Of a DNA stretch of 64,000 bases, positions 44,991-58,009 are shown piece after piece. The notes beneath the pieces were generated by a model, which saw only the letters and a list, made by a program, of their open reading frames with translations, searched no databases and had not been told where the DNA came from. The stretch spans positions 1 to 64,000 of the forward strand of contig WHVD01000071.1 in the NCBI GenBank assembly GCA_015178975.1, written 5' to 3'. Positions within the stretch are counted from its first letter, which is position 1, and each line of letters opens with the position of its first letter. Source of the stretch: Hysterangium stoloniferum (taxonomy: Eukaryota > Basidiomycota > Agaricomycetes > Hysterangiales > Hysterangiaceae). The translations under genes and the position numbers were made by a program.

Positions 44991-46399
44991 GGGGCAACAC
45001 GGTTGCCTTGACAAAGGTCTTGCACCATCGATTGAACACACGTCTTAATAATTTGTCTTCTATAATTCCAACACATCTCAACCAAAATAGGAGGATTCGA
45101 ATTGTGTCACCCTGTATTCAACCCACTTTGCAGCCGGCGTTCCAGATTGGATAAGGATATATGATTTGAGCCGAAGTAAGAAAGCACATAGTCACTTTGT
45201 ATTATCTCCGCGAGTTCTGAGGTTGTCCCATACATTTTTTTAATTCATTTAAGGGTACTAGTCATTCCTGTACCTCCCTGATCTTAGAACCGATGACCTT
45301 CACACCGTGAGAGGGGGAAATTCCTTAAACTAATTCTACTTCGTTGTTAACTTGACAAGAAAGCTCCCATAAGCCGCGAAATCCAAGAGCGCATGTCGTC
45401 ACCTTTCACTGTCGCCGCCAGATTTGCAGGGTCGACGCGTTAATGTCATACATCCGTTTAATACACTTGCGGGCACCACCAGTGGCTAGACTGACATCCT
45501 ATTTATAAAGACAATCATTTCAAACAGAGCGCAGATTAGAGAGTTGCATGAGGCTACAAAATTTCACTCAATTTACAGGCGAATATAGTCACTTTTAATG
45601 ATCACTGCGATGTTCCCTAGACTGATGATGAATATATTGCGAGCACTGACCGTGGCTGGAGTCACATCAGATTTACTAGCGATAACAATTTCAATGAAAT
45701 ACCCCACTAAGGACAATGTATTTTACTCGGGAAGCGGACATTGCCATCCTGCTCCTATTTCAATTGACTAGAAATCATTCTACCAATTGTCATGTTTGCT
45801 TTATTTCATTTCGAGTCTGAGAACGAGAGACAATATACGACTTAATTGTTTCACTAAGTGTACCCAAATATAAAGGTTTAGATACGCGGTTTACTAATAC
45901 GACCCTGGGGCCTAAGGATATCCAAGTTCGACCTTCAGACTTCCTGAGAAAATTTACTCTGAAATCCTCTTGGAGTTTCCAGCAGACTTTTCAACTCCAG
46001 TGATCTTCCTTGCGTTGATCAGACCTGCCAGACCATGCAAGTCGCCTGATATAGAAAGGGCACACGAGGAATTCAGTCCTCATTGGGGGGAAATAAAGAA
46101 TTGGTTAAACTGGGTGTCTCGTCGCAAAAATATTGATAGAATTAAATAAGGAGGTGAAGGCAGCCGATGAGGACTGGTGAAGATGGCATCTCTGTATTCA
46201 TACTTATTATCCATGCCGACGTCATTACTCACATAACAGCCCGATTGACTTTAATTCTAGAATTCATGACATCTATAGTGGTCGCAGTACGCAAAACGCT
46301 AAAAGACCGGTGTGATTGGGGTTTCACAGCGCTCCTTCTATCGGCCCCTTGAGATCTATAGAAGGAATGTCGCTACCTTCATAAAATAACCACTACGTT

Positions 46400-48094
46400 G
46401 GACATCAGAAGGATTATGTATGTGGATTTCAGTGAGAAAAAGGCTTTAAGGAGCTCTGATGACCAAAGCGTTAGGAAAGGTCCAGGCGTTTGTGACTACT
46501 TGCCGCTTAACTTCCGTACGGACAATTATGCGTCACAATCTTCTCTTTATTCAGGTGTCTCCTTATCAGACCGTTCCAAGTTGTGGCATTGAATTATTCA
46601 CAAATTACATATAGTACATTTTATGTTTCAAGCACGATAAGCTTGATAGTCTGAGAGCAGTCGGCGGCAGAGCAAGTGGCAAGTAATCGGAACCAAACCC
46701 AAAAGAAACAGAACAAAAAATGATGCAATCAGAGAAAGTCAAGACGCGGCTTGGTTCAACTCGTTAACTTCAAGAACGTCGCTGGATCTAAAGGTCTGTT
46801 TGTTAGTACTTATGTGTCATCTAAACAAGATGTCAGAATGCAGTCTCAAAATCTTTATCATGAACGGAAGCTTACCAGAGTTTCGGGAGGGCTGATAACT
46901 ATGTGACACTCTGAGACGGCGGGGGAGTGCTGGCGATGGACAACCAAACCGTTAGTTGGGACCGCTGCAGATCGGATGAGCTCAGGTGGAAAAAATCACT
47001 GTACGGGAGCGAGAGGAACTTACAGTTACATTGTTGCAGGGCCGCCATTCTCAGGATTTTACGCATCCCAGCTGATACAGTCCGAGGTAGGCCGCTAACA
47101 GAGCTGTCGCGGGAGGGCGGGGTCGCAGCCAAGAAAGCCCTACAAAATCGGAGTTAGTAACCCGAAATTGACTTCCTGCAAAGAAATATATAGGTGTATA
47201 GAGGTGTTAGTGTCTAACTTACGCAGTATATAGGACAATAGAGAACTCACTGGGTGTTAATTTTGACCATTGCCGAAGGTCCACCAGTCAGTCTTGAGTC
47301 GGCTCAGTACTATGTCGAATTGGCAGAAGTGGGTGCTGACGCAGCCGTGCCTCGGTTACGGTGCTGAAACATTTGCGTTAGACAGGACCAAAACAAATGA
47401 GAATGCTGCGTACTTCAGCAGTCAGGAATTGGCAGCAAGGCGTTGCGTGGATCCCCCGGTACCAAGCCGCTGAAAGACGAAGAAAGAGGGAAGATAACGT
47501 TAGAAAGGACTACGACGGTCTAAGGGATTGACGTACGTTTAATTATCCATCACGAAGGACCTCCTGAGTGACGTCTCAGGTGCTTTCACAGCCCGCATTC
47601 GGCCTCGGAAACTCCAAAGACACAGTACTCACAAAGAGACACAGCTGAACGATAATAAATGGGTCAACATATCGAGAAAGGTGATAAAGCAACGCACCCC
47701 GTTCTCAAAGATACGAGCCAGAGCCAACCGAGTGACCCCACTAGCCCATTAACCAGAGAAATGGAATGAAAAGAAAGAAGTATAAATATCCAAAGAAAGA
47801 AGGAGAAAGAGGAGAATTGGAAAAGAAAGAATTATGTCTGCCCGCTGCCACTACTCCTCGTCCGCCACTGCCCCTACTATTCGTCCGCCGCTGCGCCTCT
47901 TGGCCCTGCCTTTGCTTCTGCCCCTGCTTAACCGGCTTGCTTCTCTTTCCGCCGTCGGTTACGTTGTGGTAGAGGCGCAGCCCGACGCAATGGTTCCATC
48001 CGAGCAGCTGGAGGCCCGCCAAGTGTCTTTGCCGAACGTTGCGATGGGTCGTTGGACATGCGGGACTGGTTTTCCAACGAGTTGCCACCTCAGG
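46400..48094. repeat. Downstream part of the X locus, copy A3 (inverted)
   Basis: Inverted relative of 7994-9730, including the TATATA segment and the ORF-like stretch at 46927-47157. It keeps the ACCTTTCCTAA piece shared with A2. Confidence 0.8.
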
Positions 48095-48600
48095 TCAGGC
48101 GTAAGTGCTGTCGCACTGAGGTAGCCACTTTCCTATATGGTAACAGGTAAGTATAATCGCCAAGATTAATGCCACGAAATCATACTTGTCTAACCGTGTT
48201 GGCGGTTCTCCTCTGTTATTAAAGGCCTTGTCTCGCCTCTCTTTTCTCTTTCTATCGTAATGGGGCTGAGATGTCAACGACTTCTGTTTGAAACGCTTTT
48301 TTCTGCTAAGAAATCAATGTTAGTTGGTGTCAGAATAATACCCGACGGGATTCACCTGGAACCCGAAGACGATCCCGCCCCGGAGGACGGATTGTTTGAG
48401 ACATGCGAACTATCACCATGTCCTTTATACCGGCTCTGGTTCTCAGGGTTGTGAATTGATGCAGGCGACCCGTCAGATTCGGCTTCGTCCCGGTAAGGAC
48501 GGCTGGGATGTCCATCGGTCGGAGACCTTGTGCTTGGTGTCACTGTAGGAGCTGCGACCGCTAGGGTGGTCATCACTTTTTGTGTTTAATTTGGCATTAT
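48095..48600 (-). pseudogene. Gene X copy X3: last two exons only
   Basis: Minus-strand match to gene X 7500-7993, with the 53-bp intron kept and the stop at 48097-48095. The exons are still open (KVTPSTRSPTDGHP, and the C-terminal membrane helix). No upstream exons were found; the homology ends near 48600. 48601-49780 holds no recognisable gene. Confidence 0.7.
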
Positions 48601-49858
48601 CACCATTCTCTCGCCAGATTTATAAGGATTCCTTGTTAAGGAATGTTAAAAGCCCATGTCTGACGTAGCCGCCAAGTTTGGGCGAAGCGATGGCATCCAT
48701 TCACGTCAAACTTCGACTTATCTATTGTTTCCATTGTACAAGCCGAAACGGGCGAAAATGACACCTATTGGAATGACCGTCGATTTTTGATGGGTTGCTC
48801 CTGCGTAGCCTGACTTAGTTTTTAACCCAAACATAAGCAAAACTCATGCAAACTCGTAGAAACCGCAAAAGAGAGCTATGCCACCTTCCCAGGCACAGGT
48901 CGACATTAGGATGTAAGCCTTCAAGTGACACTCTTGTACGTTCTGTGACCACAATTTCCTCAACAAACTTCAGCGTCGTTTGCCTTGGAGCTGAATTTCG
49001 GCAAGGTAGCAAAACGCCACATTGGGCGCCCCGCCGGGATCGAAGCCCCACCTCCATATCTTGCCGATTCCACGCAAGCGCTCTCGTGATTGTACAGCCT
49101 TTGTTTGGCTTCCGCCAGCAGTTGCAACGAAATTAAAGATGCGCCCCGCCCATCGGGGCATCGTGCTATGCCAAAGTCGTGTTCCTACCATCCGCTGGGC
49201 ATGGCGTTTCCGGTGGTGAGTTACCCCCGGATTTTCCCAAAATTATCTACCATGAGGCTCTTTTGACATCTATTGCATCTAAACACCCAACAGATGTAAC
49301 CAATCCGGATAATTCCTTGCGACGAAGTTTCGACTATCAGCAGGACACATGATTCGCGAAGTTCACTTGTAAGCTTATGATTGGCGAAGAGAACCCAACT
49401 CTATAAACCATATTAATGATGAGATCACGTGCCATACAAAATATATTCCCCTTGTGAAATTTTGCGCGTGACTTGGTTGAGACACGACAAGATAAGCCGC
49501 AAGATCACAACAACATTGAGCTGGTTGTTATACCTGAGAGCTCTGTCTGGGGCTCTAGATAGCCTATTAGTCTCCAGTGAATAATACAGCGCATGTTATA
49601 CCCAAATGATGTGGGAGGAGCTGAGCTCCGCTTTTTGTCGAATCCGAAATGATCTCTCCACGTACCTGCGGTGCATTGGTAAGCAACATTTTATGAATTA
49701 TTTTTGGTGTCTATAAAGACTAGGAGTGTTTGGACTACCCATGCCATAACCCACATGCTTCTCACCCACGCGGCAAAGGCTTTATCATTTAATGAGGCAC
49801 ATGAGGCGGTTTGTTACAAATATGCGTGAGTGGCGATGGCTCTTGTTTGTTGCCTGCT

Positions 49859-51840
49859 ATGTTGTCATTTACTGATTGCGTTCTCGTTAGATTGCATCCA
49901 TTCCCGAAAGGAAACCTTGCGACGATATAGATGAACAGCCAACTTGAAGACAGAGCGAGCCGCGTCGCGCACCTGCTACACATGACAAACGGGCAGGAGA
50001 TATCGGCAGCAAGGAGGGAACTGACAATGACCGCGGATCGGAGTATATGGTACCGGGTTCGTGTGGTTTGTCTTTATTTTTTATAATATATCACTTAAAT
50101 ATCCTACTATTCACAGAATCTTCCCTCATAGACAACGACGATGAAACCACTGATCAGAAAGTGTTGGCCGGTACGAGCACGCAGACAGACCTGTCTGTAG
50201 TATTTGGTCCGTACACTTCATTACGTCGCGTGGGTCAATAAAAACTCACCCTAATCCGCAATAATTGCAGACATGCCTGTGACAGCGTTGCTCCCGGTTG
50301 TCTCATTCATTCTCCATGGTGTGTCATGCCACCCCGATCCACCCACGCCAGCGCTACCACCACCCCGATTGACAGTGAAGGGATCGATCATAAAGGATAC
50401 CGACAGGGTAATGACCCTTTCATCCTACTGTGTCATTGGGTAAATTAATAATTTGTGCACATATAGAAGTCTACGCAAACGTGTTGTATAGAGGCATCTG
50501 GGGGGGCTCATCATCTAGTATGCAGTACGTATTAAAAGGATAGAATAGATGGGGATCGATCCACCCACGCCAGCGCTACCACCACCCCGATTGACAGTGA
50601 AGGGATCGATCATAAAGGATACCGACAGGGTAATGACCCTTTCATCCTACTGTATCATTGGGTAAATTAATAATTTGTGCACATATAGAAGTCTACGCAA
50701 ACGTGTTGTATAGGGGCATCTGGGGGGGCTCATCATCTAGTATGCAGTACATATTAAAAGGATAGAATAGATGGGGATCGGGGCACATAATAGTGACCCT
50801 AGTGGACAAATAGACCACCACTCAGACACAGACACAGACTGGTTACCAGAAGTAACCGAACTCAGACGACCGCATACTGGACAGAGTCACAGATATGGAT
50901 AGGGACTATTATGGATACATGTGGGTACATAATGTTCTGAACCACAAATTCCAACAGTACGTTGCACCACTCGTTTCTCTCATATGTCATTAACCTTAAT
51001 TAAATTCACAATCTGCCCTCACACGACGGTATTAGTCATGGTGCGCTTGCCGGACAAGCTTTTGAGCAGCCCGGATCATTTGCCGAGGTCACAGTCCTCA
51101 CCTCCCGACTTCAATTGCAAGGAAATACCTCGTTAGTTGTGACTTATTTTAATACCAACAAGAAACAAAAAACTGACGTCACCTAGCGACGGCAGCTCCT
51201 AAAGTGACACCAAGCACAAGGTCTCCAACAAATGACCATCCCAGGCGTCTTTACCGGGACGAAGCCAAATCCGACGGGTCGCCTGCATCAATGCACAACC
51301 CGAAGAGTCAGCGTCGGTATAAAGGACATGGTGATGGTTCGCATGTCTCAAACAATCCGTCCTCCGGGGCGGGAACATCTTCGGCTTGCGGGTGAGTCCC
51401 ATCGCCTATATATCTTACACCAACTAACATTGACTTCTTAGCAGGACAAAGCGTTTCACACATAAAACCTCAACCCCATTATGAGAGAAAGAGGAAGGCG
51501 AGGCGAGACAAGGCCTTCAATGACAGAGGAGAACCGTTCGACACGTAATATTTCGTTTCTTTAATTTTGGCAATGACACTCACCTTTCATCATCTAGGCG
51601 GGCGGCGAATGCCTCAGTGGGGCAGCACTTAAGCCTGAACTTGGGTGGCAACAGGTTGGAAAACCAGTCCCGCACATCCAAATACCCACCGCAACGTTCG
51701 GCAAAGACATTTGGCGGACCTCTAGCTACTCGGATGAAACCATTGCCTCCGGCTGCGCATCCACCACAACGTAACCGACGGCGGAAAGAGAGGGAAAGAG
51801 GGGAGGAAGCCTTGGACGAAAGGTAGGGGCAGCGGCGGAC
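49859..51840 (+). pseudogene. Gene X copy X4 (deleted and duplicated)
   Basis: Begins at the ATG that matches 4998 and soon meets a stop. Most of exon 1 and all three repeated exons are deleted; it resumes at the GSEYMVPGS exon (50036). A 222-bp tandem duplication (50335-50778) doubles the exon with SEGID. The later exons are present; the splice acceptor equivalent to 7509 is lost (AAAAAACTG). The 3' region differs from other copies in reading on past the usual stop (ORF 51617-51826). Confidence 0.75.
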
Positions 51841-52590
51841 GAGTAGTAGTGTCAGAGGCCAGAAATACTTCTTTCTTTTCCAGTTCTCCTTCTCCTCCTT
51901 CTTCTTTCTTTTGATATTTCTACTTCTTTCGTTTTATCCATTTCTCTGGTTCATGGGCTAGTGGAGTCACTCGGTTGGTTCTGACTCGTATCTTTGACAA
52001 CGGGGTGCGTTTTTTATCACCTTTCTCGATATGCTGACCCATTCATTATCGTTCAGCTATGTCTTCGGAGTTTCCTAGGCCGAATACCTGCTGTGAAAGT
52101 ACTTGAGACGTCACTGAGGAGGTGCTGCGTGGTGGATGATTAAACGTACGACCATCTCTTAAACGGTCGTAGTCCTTTCTAATGTTATCTTCCCTCTTTC
52201 TTCGTCTTTCAGCGGCTTGGTGAAATGTGGCATCCACGCAAGGCCTTGCTTGCAATTCCTGACTGCTGAAGTACGTAGCATTCTCATTTGTTTTGGTCTC
52301 ATCTAACGCAATTTCTTCAGTCCCGTAACCGAGGTACGACTGCGTCAGCACCCACCCCCGGCAATTCGACATAGTACTGAGCCGACTCAAGATTGGATGG
52401 TGGACCTTCGGGAATGTTCAAAATTAGCACGCAATGAGTTGTCTAGTATCCTATATATCGCGCAAGTTAGAGACTAACACCTCTGTACATTTCTTTGCAG
52501 GACGTCAATATTGGGTTACTAACTCCGATGTCGTAGGGCTTACCTGGCTTCGACCCCGGCCTGCCGCGACGACACTGTTAGCGGCCTACC
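51841..52590. repeat. Downstream part of the X locus, copy A4 (truncated)
   Basis: Follows the order of 8230-9000, then stops abruptly near 52590 where CpG-poor sequence with the Tc1-like remnant begins. Confidence 0.75.
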
Positions 52591-52739
52591 CTTCGAAACT
52601 GGTCTGCGCATTTATCCAAAAACAACAACTTGCAAAATCAGAACTCACTCTCAGCATTGAACCAGAACAAATCCCTCACCTCCATAAAAGTGACCCAGTC
52701 ATCTCTTGGGAAAACTTGTGTCAGGTCCATGTTGTCCGA

Positions 52740-53330
52740 ATCTCATCTCCAACTCTATCACTTCCCAAACTGTCAGGAATGTACTCAATAAAAATGGTCT
52801 TTACTCTGCAATAAAGAAGAAAGTATCTACATTGAAGAAGACTAATCATCAGAAGTGACTTGAGTTTGCTCAGTACCATGAAAACTGGACTGTGGACAAC
52901 TTCAAAAGGGTGTTGTAGACAGATGAGACTAAGATTAACTGAATTGGATCCAATGGAAAGGTGTATGGTTGGAACGAATGGGGGGAACCAATATCTAACT
53001 GAACAACAACACCAACTGTCAAATATGGAGGAGGAAATAATCTCATAGTATGGGGCTGTATAGAGTGGAATGGTGTGGGAAGGTTTGTGGAGGTTCAGGG
53101 AATAATGGATGCTGGTCAGTATGTGGAGATTTTGGAGGATGGAGTGGTAGAAAACTTTGAAATGCTAGAAATGGAGAGGAACAAACATTACTTTCAACAG
53201 GACAATGATCCAAAACATATATCTAGGAAGGCCAAACAGTGGTTTTAAGACAATGACATTCAAGTACTACCCTGGCCTGCCTAGTCTCCTGATCTAAATC
53301 CCATTGAACACCATTGAGAACACCTCAAGC
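52740..53330 (+). pseudogene. Tc1/mariner (DD34E) transposase remnant
   Basis: One frame holds the typical order: KNGLYSAIKKK, then DETK with the first catalytic Asp (52922), then WGCIEWNGVG, then QQDNDPKH with the second Asp (53201) and SPDLNPIEH with the catalytic Glu (53306), exactly 34 residues after the second Asp. Several stops (52916, 52934, 52991, 53246 and others) replace Trp or Gln codons. CpG is nearly absent. Terminal inverted repeats were not found. 53331-53857 shows nothing else. Confidence 0.88.
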
Positions 53331-53857
53331 ATTACCTGCAACAATGTAGCTTTTATGGTGGTAGGAAAGGCTAAGTATTTTAATACTATCTTCTGAAAAA
53401 GGAATCCAATGCTCCGTCAAAATGTGAAAATACTGAATTCACTACAAGGTAAAATAATTTAAGTACTTGATATTAATCAGTGGCAGCCTGAATAGACTTA
53501 CATAGAACTCCTGAAGTGAAGAGTTTACTTGAATGTGTATATGCATCCTACTTTGCAAAGAAGGCTTTGGAAGCTGCTTTACAAGCTGTTCTTTTTCTGT
53601 AAAAAGAATCACTAAAATATGAATAACAATTGACTGATTCCAAAACACTATTTGGCTAATATATGCTTTATTTACACTAACCTACCAGATCTACTGTAAT
53701 ACTAACATATAAGGATCTTAATGTAGTATCAAATATTCTGCAATAATATTCTCACCCATTTATTTATGAGCAAAACTGGGGAGAAATTAGGAATGTATTC
53801 CTAATCTCAAGACAAAGGTAAACAAAGATATAGTAATTTATTAATTACTGATTAAAG

Positions 53858-54571
53858 CCAACAACTGTTATGACTGGAATTCCCGCTGGACTCCAGGCAC
53901 TAACTTATATGCACCCACACCCTATACACACCAATTGTCAGTTTACTGGAAGTCCTGCCAGACTCTGTACGTCAGACTTGTCTACGTTTGACTTCATTAC
54001 ATTGTGTTTCAGTCACTGGAATACCCACTGGACTCCCTCCCGACCTCATCCCACCCATCAGTCACTGGACCCCACTTGGAAAACCCGTCTTCCCTCTAAC
54101 AGAGCCCCGTTCCCATTTTAGTCAAATGACCTGTCACGATTTAAACTCCACTCCTGCTCCATTTCCCATTATGGTTTATGATTTGTCACGATTCAGACTC
54201 TGCTCCTGTCCTGTTCCTAACACCAAATTTGGTGTTTACTATTCTCATTTCATGTTTTGCTAGTTTTGTTTCATCATTACTGGATTTGGTATGTCATTCA
54301 TTCCATGGTCTATTTAGTCTGGCAGATGTTGTACATACATACAATCCAGTCAGAAAATCGGCTTAGATTCCCCCCAGTAATCTAATACATTTTCCACTCT
54401 AAACTCCTACTTGAATTACACTGCTCATGCTGGTCAGAGCCCATGGGCTCCGGCGCATCTATTTCGACTCCCGACCTCTTGACCCATGACCTCCGACCTA
54501 CGATCCCTCGACCCATGAACTCCCCCCAGACCCCCCGGGATTCCTGTCCACCTGTCTGAAATTGGACAACA
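53858..54571 (+). mobile_element. LTR family 2 remnant, CpG-depleted
   Basis: Inverted relative of 17784-18566: begins TGTTATGACTGG and runs to GAAATTGGACAACA, lacking the last 130 bases. Many CG sites of the other copies are TG or CA here. Confidence 0.75.
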
Positions 54572-55362
54572 TTGCTGTTTTTGAATCATTGCCCCTTTGA
54601 AACTATTTCTCCTTTTGTCACTGTTAAATATTGTGTTAGGAACTTTTTCTGGAACTATTGGAAAATGACTGGGAACTCAAAAACTTCCAAATAGGATTAG
54701 GACATCAGCTTCAGCTTATGTGCTGTGTCTCTACATAAATGCTCAGAAGTCCTTAACAGAGATGGGATTTATGCCAGAGGATATGGATATTCAGAGTTCT
54801 GAAGAGTTTGAATATTGAGCATGCAGAGAGAAGGAAGGAATAAGAAACTAAGTCAATATAGATCTAATGTAAAGTACAGATTCACAGAAACTAATATAAG
54901 TTCTCACATTATTGTACTAAAAACTAAGATCACAATAAGACAGACTAAGGAAAGTATTCTGAAACAGGAATATAATAAGGAAATCAGTGAATACTTGTGA
55001 ATCAACAAGTTACCAAATGTGGAACAAGGATGAGATCCAGAAGTATGGGAACTATAAATGTTTTGTAGTTGGAAGTTGGGATCAGATTTGAGATGGGAAG
55101 TTGGATCAGAGACTTGAGGCAGAGGTCAGATTTTTTGGATAATATCAGATATTGAAGTATCTGGGAATGGGTTGTAACAGTACCCCCCTGTTAGGCTGAA
55201 GTCCTATAGAGACAATTAGGTACTAAGGATTGAACTGTCAGTTATGCATTATGTGTCATGAAATTACACAAATTTGGAAGTGGAGAGTTTTGGCTGCTAA
55301 TCTGAGTATAAAAACTTCCAAATATTCAAAATAATAATTTTCTTTCTTTAACCATGACTTGC

Positions 55363-56527
55363 ATATCAATTCAGTATCCTTTGTTTGCCACCACTCTGGA
55401 AGATTCAAATGCCAAAGTTGCCATACTCACCAAACTGTCAAAAGTCAAAGAACTTCAATGTAAATGACAGAGGATGGAGGAGTTGAGGTGACAACAAGAG
55501 GAGGAGGAGAGAGAGTTGATGCAAGAATTGAAGGAGGTGAAAGAAGTGGAAAAACAGGAGTTGGAGTGGGTGAAGGTGGAGAAAGAAGTGGAGGAAAAGA
55601 GGAAGGAATGGGTGTGGAAGGTGGTGGAATATCAGAGGTTGTGGGAAGAGGTGGAGAAGAAATGGCAGGATGCTGAGGTAGAATAACAGCAGCTGAAATA
55701 GAAGCAGGACAGAAATGTAAGTGAGCTGGAAATGTTCTGTGTATCCCTGATAATGGTAGATAACAGCAGGAAGCTGATGAGGTGGATAAGGAGGAAGAGG
55801 CTGGGCCTTCAAGTCCAAAGGTAAATAACTTGGTAAAAGTTCTGGAATTTGACTATTTTCTGAAATAGAAACAAAAGACCAGGGCTCCGGAATGCATGGA
55901 GATTGCCTATGAAATTCCATGTCAGCATTGTGCAAGCTGGGGCATTATTTGTTGGAGACAGAAGGTAAAATGGGGTGGAACCTGTTTCCCTTCAGTGGTA
56001 AACAAAATCCCATACAGTGGACTCCAAAAAATGAAAAGGCTCAAAGGTGGAAAAAATAGAAAAAGTGGCAATTGCAGAAAATTCGGGAATGACAAAGTCT
56101 GTGGAAACTGAAGTGCCAAACATGGACAATGATACTAGCATTGGACTCCTCAGAAATACCATTAATGCAATGGTGTTTATTGGCATGGAGTTAATAAAGG
56201 TTCAAGAGATCTTAGAGTGTCATAATGTTGTCCAAGAGGAGGGTTTCTGGATGTTATGTAAATTGAAACTTCTGGAAACAAAATGAGTTTCTGGAAAGGG
56301 TAATCATCAGCATCAGTATTAATGTGGTTTCTGAAAGGTATGTTGATAAAGAAAGGGATGAGTCGAATGATATGTTGGTGGATATTGTTGAGAAAAGCTG
56401 GGTGTTGGGAGAAAAACTGGAAAGTGAAGATGGGAAAGTGCAGGAAATGGTTGAGAGTGCAAAAATTGCAAATGACATGGGAGTTGGAGTGGAGGAAGGA
56501 TTTGGAGTACTGGAAACACTACATTGA
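55363..56527 (+). pseudogene. Antisense accessory gene of gypsy element 2 (dead)
   Basis: Same order as 26964-28106: TATA box 55307-55314, start now ATA, Glu-rich coiled coil, then the cluster exon (about 55871-56520). Two of the six cluster Cys are lost (CFPS and KIPY where element 1 has CYPC and KLPC) and the frame is broken near 56030 and 56280. The C-terminal acidic part is still readable (56324-56527). Confidence 0.8.
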
Positions 56528-56662
56528 TTGTATCCTTATTTTTAACTTGCAAAATGATTATTATTATTATTATTTTGATGTGACTTAATTAAAGATTGTG
56601 AAAGAGTGTTGGATCAGAAGTGTTGGAAAACAGACAGGGAAAAAATGCAGGAAATCAGAGTG

Positions 56663-58009
56663 ACAATAAAGGTCCAGATTTACTAGGATAAGCAAGTTCT
56701 GTAATCAATATCCACGAAGTTTCTTCATTGGCACCTTTGTAGCGTGCCCATTTGACTAAATAAAGGATTTTCCAAGTATGTCAGCAATTGTTGATTTTAG
56801 AATCCAAAATCTCGGAAACTTTGAATTCAGGTTCTCCATCAATGATGACCAGAGGAGGTGGAGGTTGTTTGTATTCTGGGATGTTGCTAGGAACACAAAG
56901 TTCTAATATGGCAACATGGAAAATGGGATGAACTCCTTGCATACTTTCAGGAAGTCAGATCCACAGAACATTGATAATGTTCCTGAGTGGAAGTCAAATT
57001 CTATTTGGGATATACTGCAAGATTAGGATTATATCCTTTATTGGTGAAGAAGGGAGAGATGCCAGTAGTTGAATCCAGAGAGTTATTGTAAGCAAATTCT
57101 GTGAGTGGAAGAAGAGATTTCCAGTTGTCCTGTTGGTAGTTCAGTAAATATAGAGGTATTGTTCCAGGGTTTGGTTGACATGTTCCATTTGTCTGTCACC
57201 TTCCAGATGATATCCCAAAGTGAAGTGTAATTTCATATCAAGAGTTTTTCCAAGAGCCTTGAAAAAATAGGAAACAAACTTGGAACCTCAATTGGAAGTT
57301 ACATGAAATGGAACACCATGTTTGGAAAATACATGAATGATAAAAGGTTCCACTAATTGCAAGAATGTGATTGTATCATGAGTGGGTATGAAAATTCCTT
57401 GTTTTGAGAATCAGTCTACTGTACAACTAGAATGGATGTAAAGCCTTCAGAAGTTGGGAGTTGTTCAATAAAATCCATGGAAATTGAGTTCCAGGGTTTT
57501 TCCAGTATTGGGAGTTGCTTGAAAAGGCTGTACAGCATATGGCTCTGGGATTTAGAATGTAAGCAAGTGGTGCATGACTTACAGAACTGGATTATGAAAT
57601 CTCAGAGGTTCGGCCAAGTATATTCTTTTCAGATTAAACTGAGAGAGTTGTTAATGCTATAATATCTGGAAATTGGATGATCATGTTTTTACTAAAGTAC
57701 ACAGAGTCAGAGATTGTCAGAGTCTGGAACATAAATATGTTCAGCAAGATAGATGAAACCTTGAGAGTCTTGGGACCACTGGGGTTGATTGGGATCATTG
57801 GGAACTTCTATGTGTGACTTGAGAGCCAGATTGGAAGTAAGTGTAGAAAGGATATATTGATGTAATTGCTCAATGTCCATAATCAGAATGCTATGCATAA
57901 TTTGATGGTAGAGAGAAGTCACTTGGATAGATGCAGAAAGTTGCAGTGTTGTAAACACTGGTTTCATGTTGTGCAGATTAACAATGGCACATGCCTTTTT
58001 AAAATACAC
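56663..58009 (-). pseudogene. Pol C-terminal half of gypsy element 2
   Basis: Minus-strand remnants of the integrase core and chromodomain, with stops and indels. The best open part is 57707-58009 (before the integrase zinc region). A segment between the chromodomain and the integrase core is deleted near 56960-57020. Confidence 0.8.

Larger units (their letters stand above)
54622..58009 (-). mobile_element. Gypsy element 2: decayed, CpG-depleted, truncated
   Basis: The left LTR (54622-55179) matches 26215-26779, and the same polypurine tract (TACCCCCCTG on this strand) follows. Then come the antisense gene and the C-terminal half of Pol (minus). Homology stops near 58009 inside the RNase H/integrase spacer; Gag, protease, RT and the other LTR are missing. 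58010-59151 is AT-rich with a T run (58733-58742) and nothing recognised. Confidence 0.92.
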
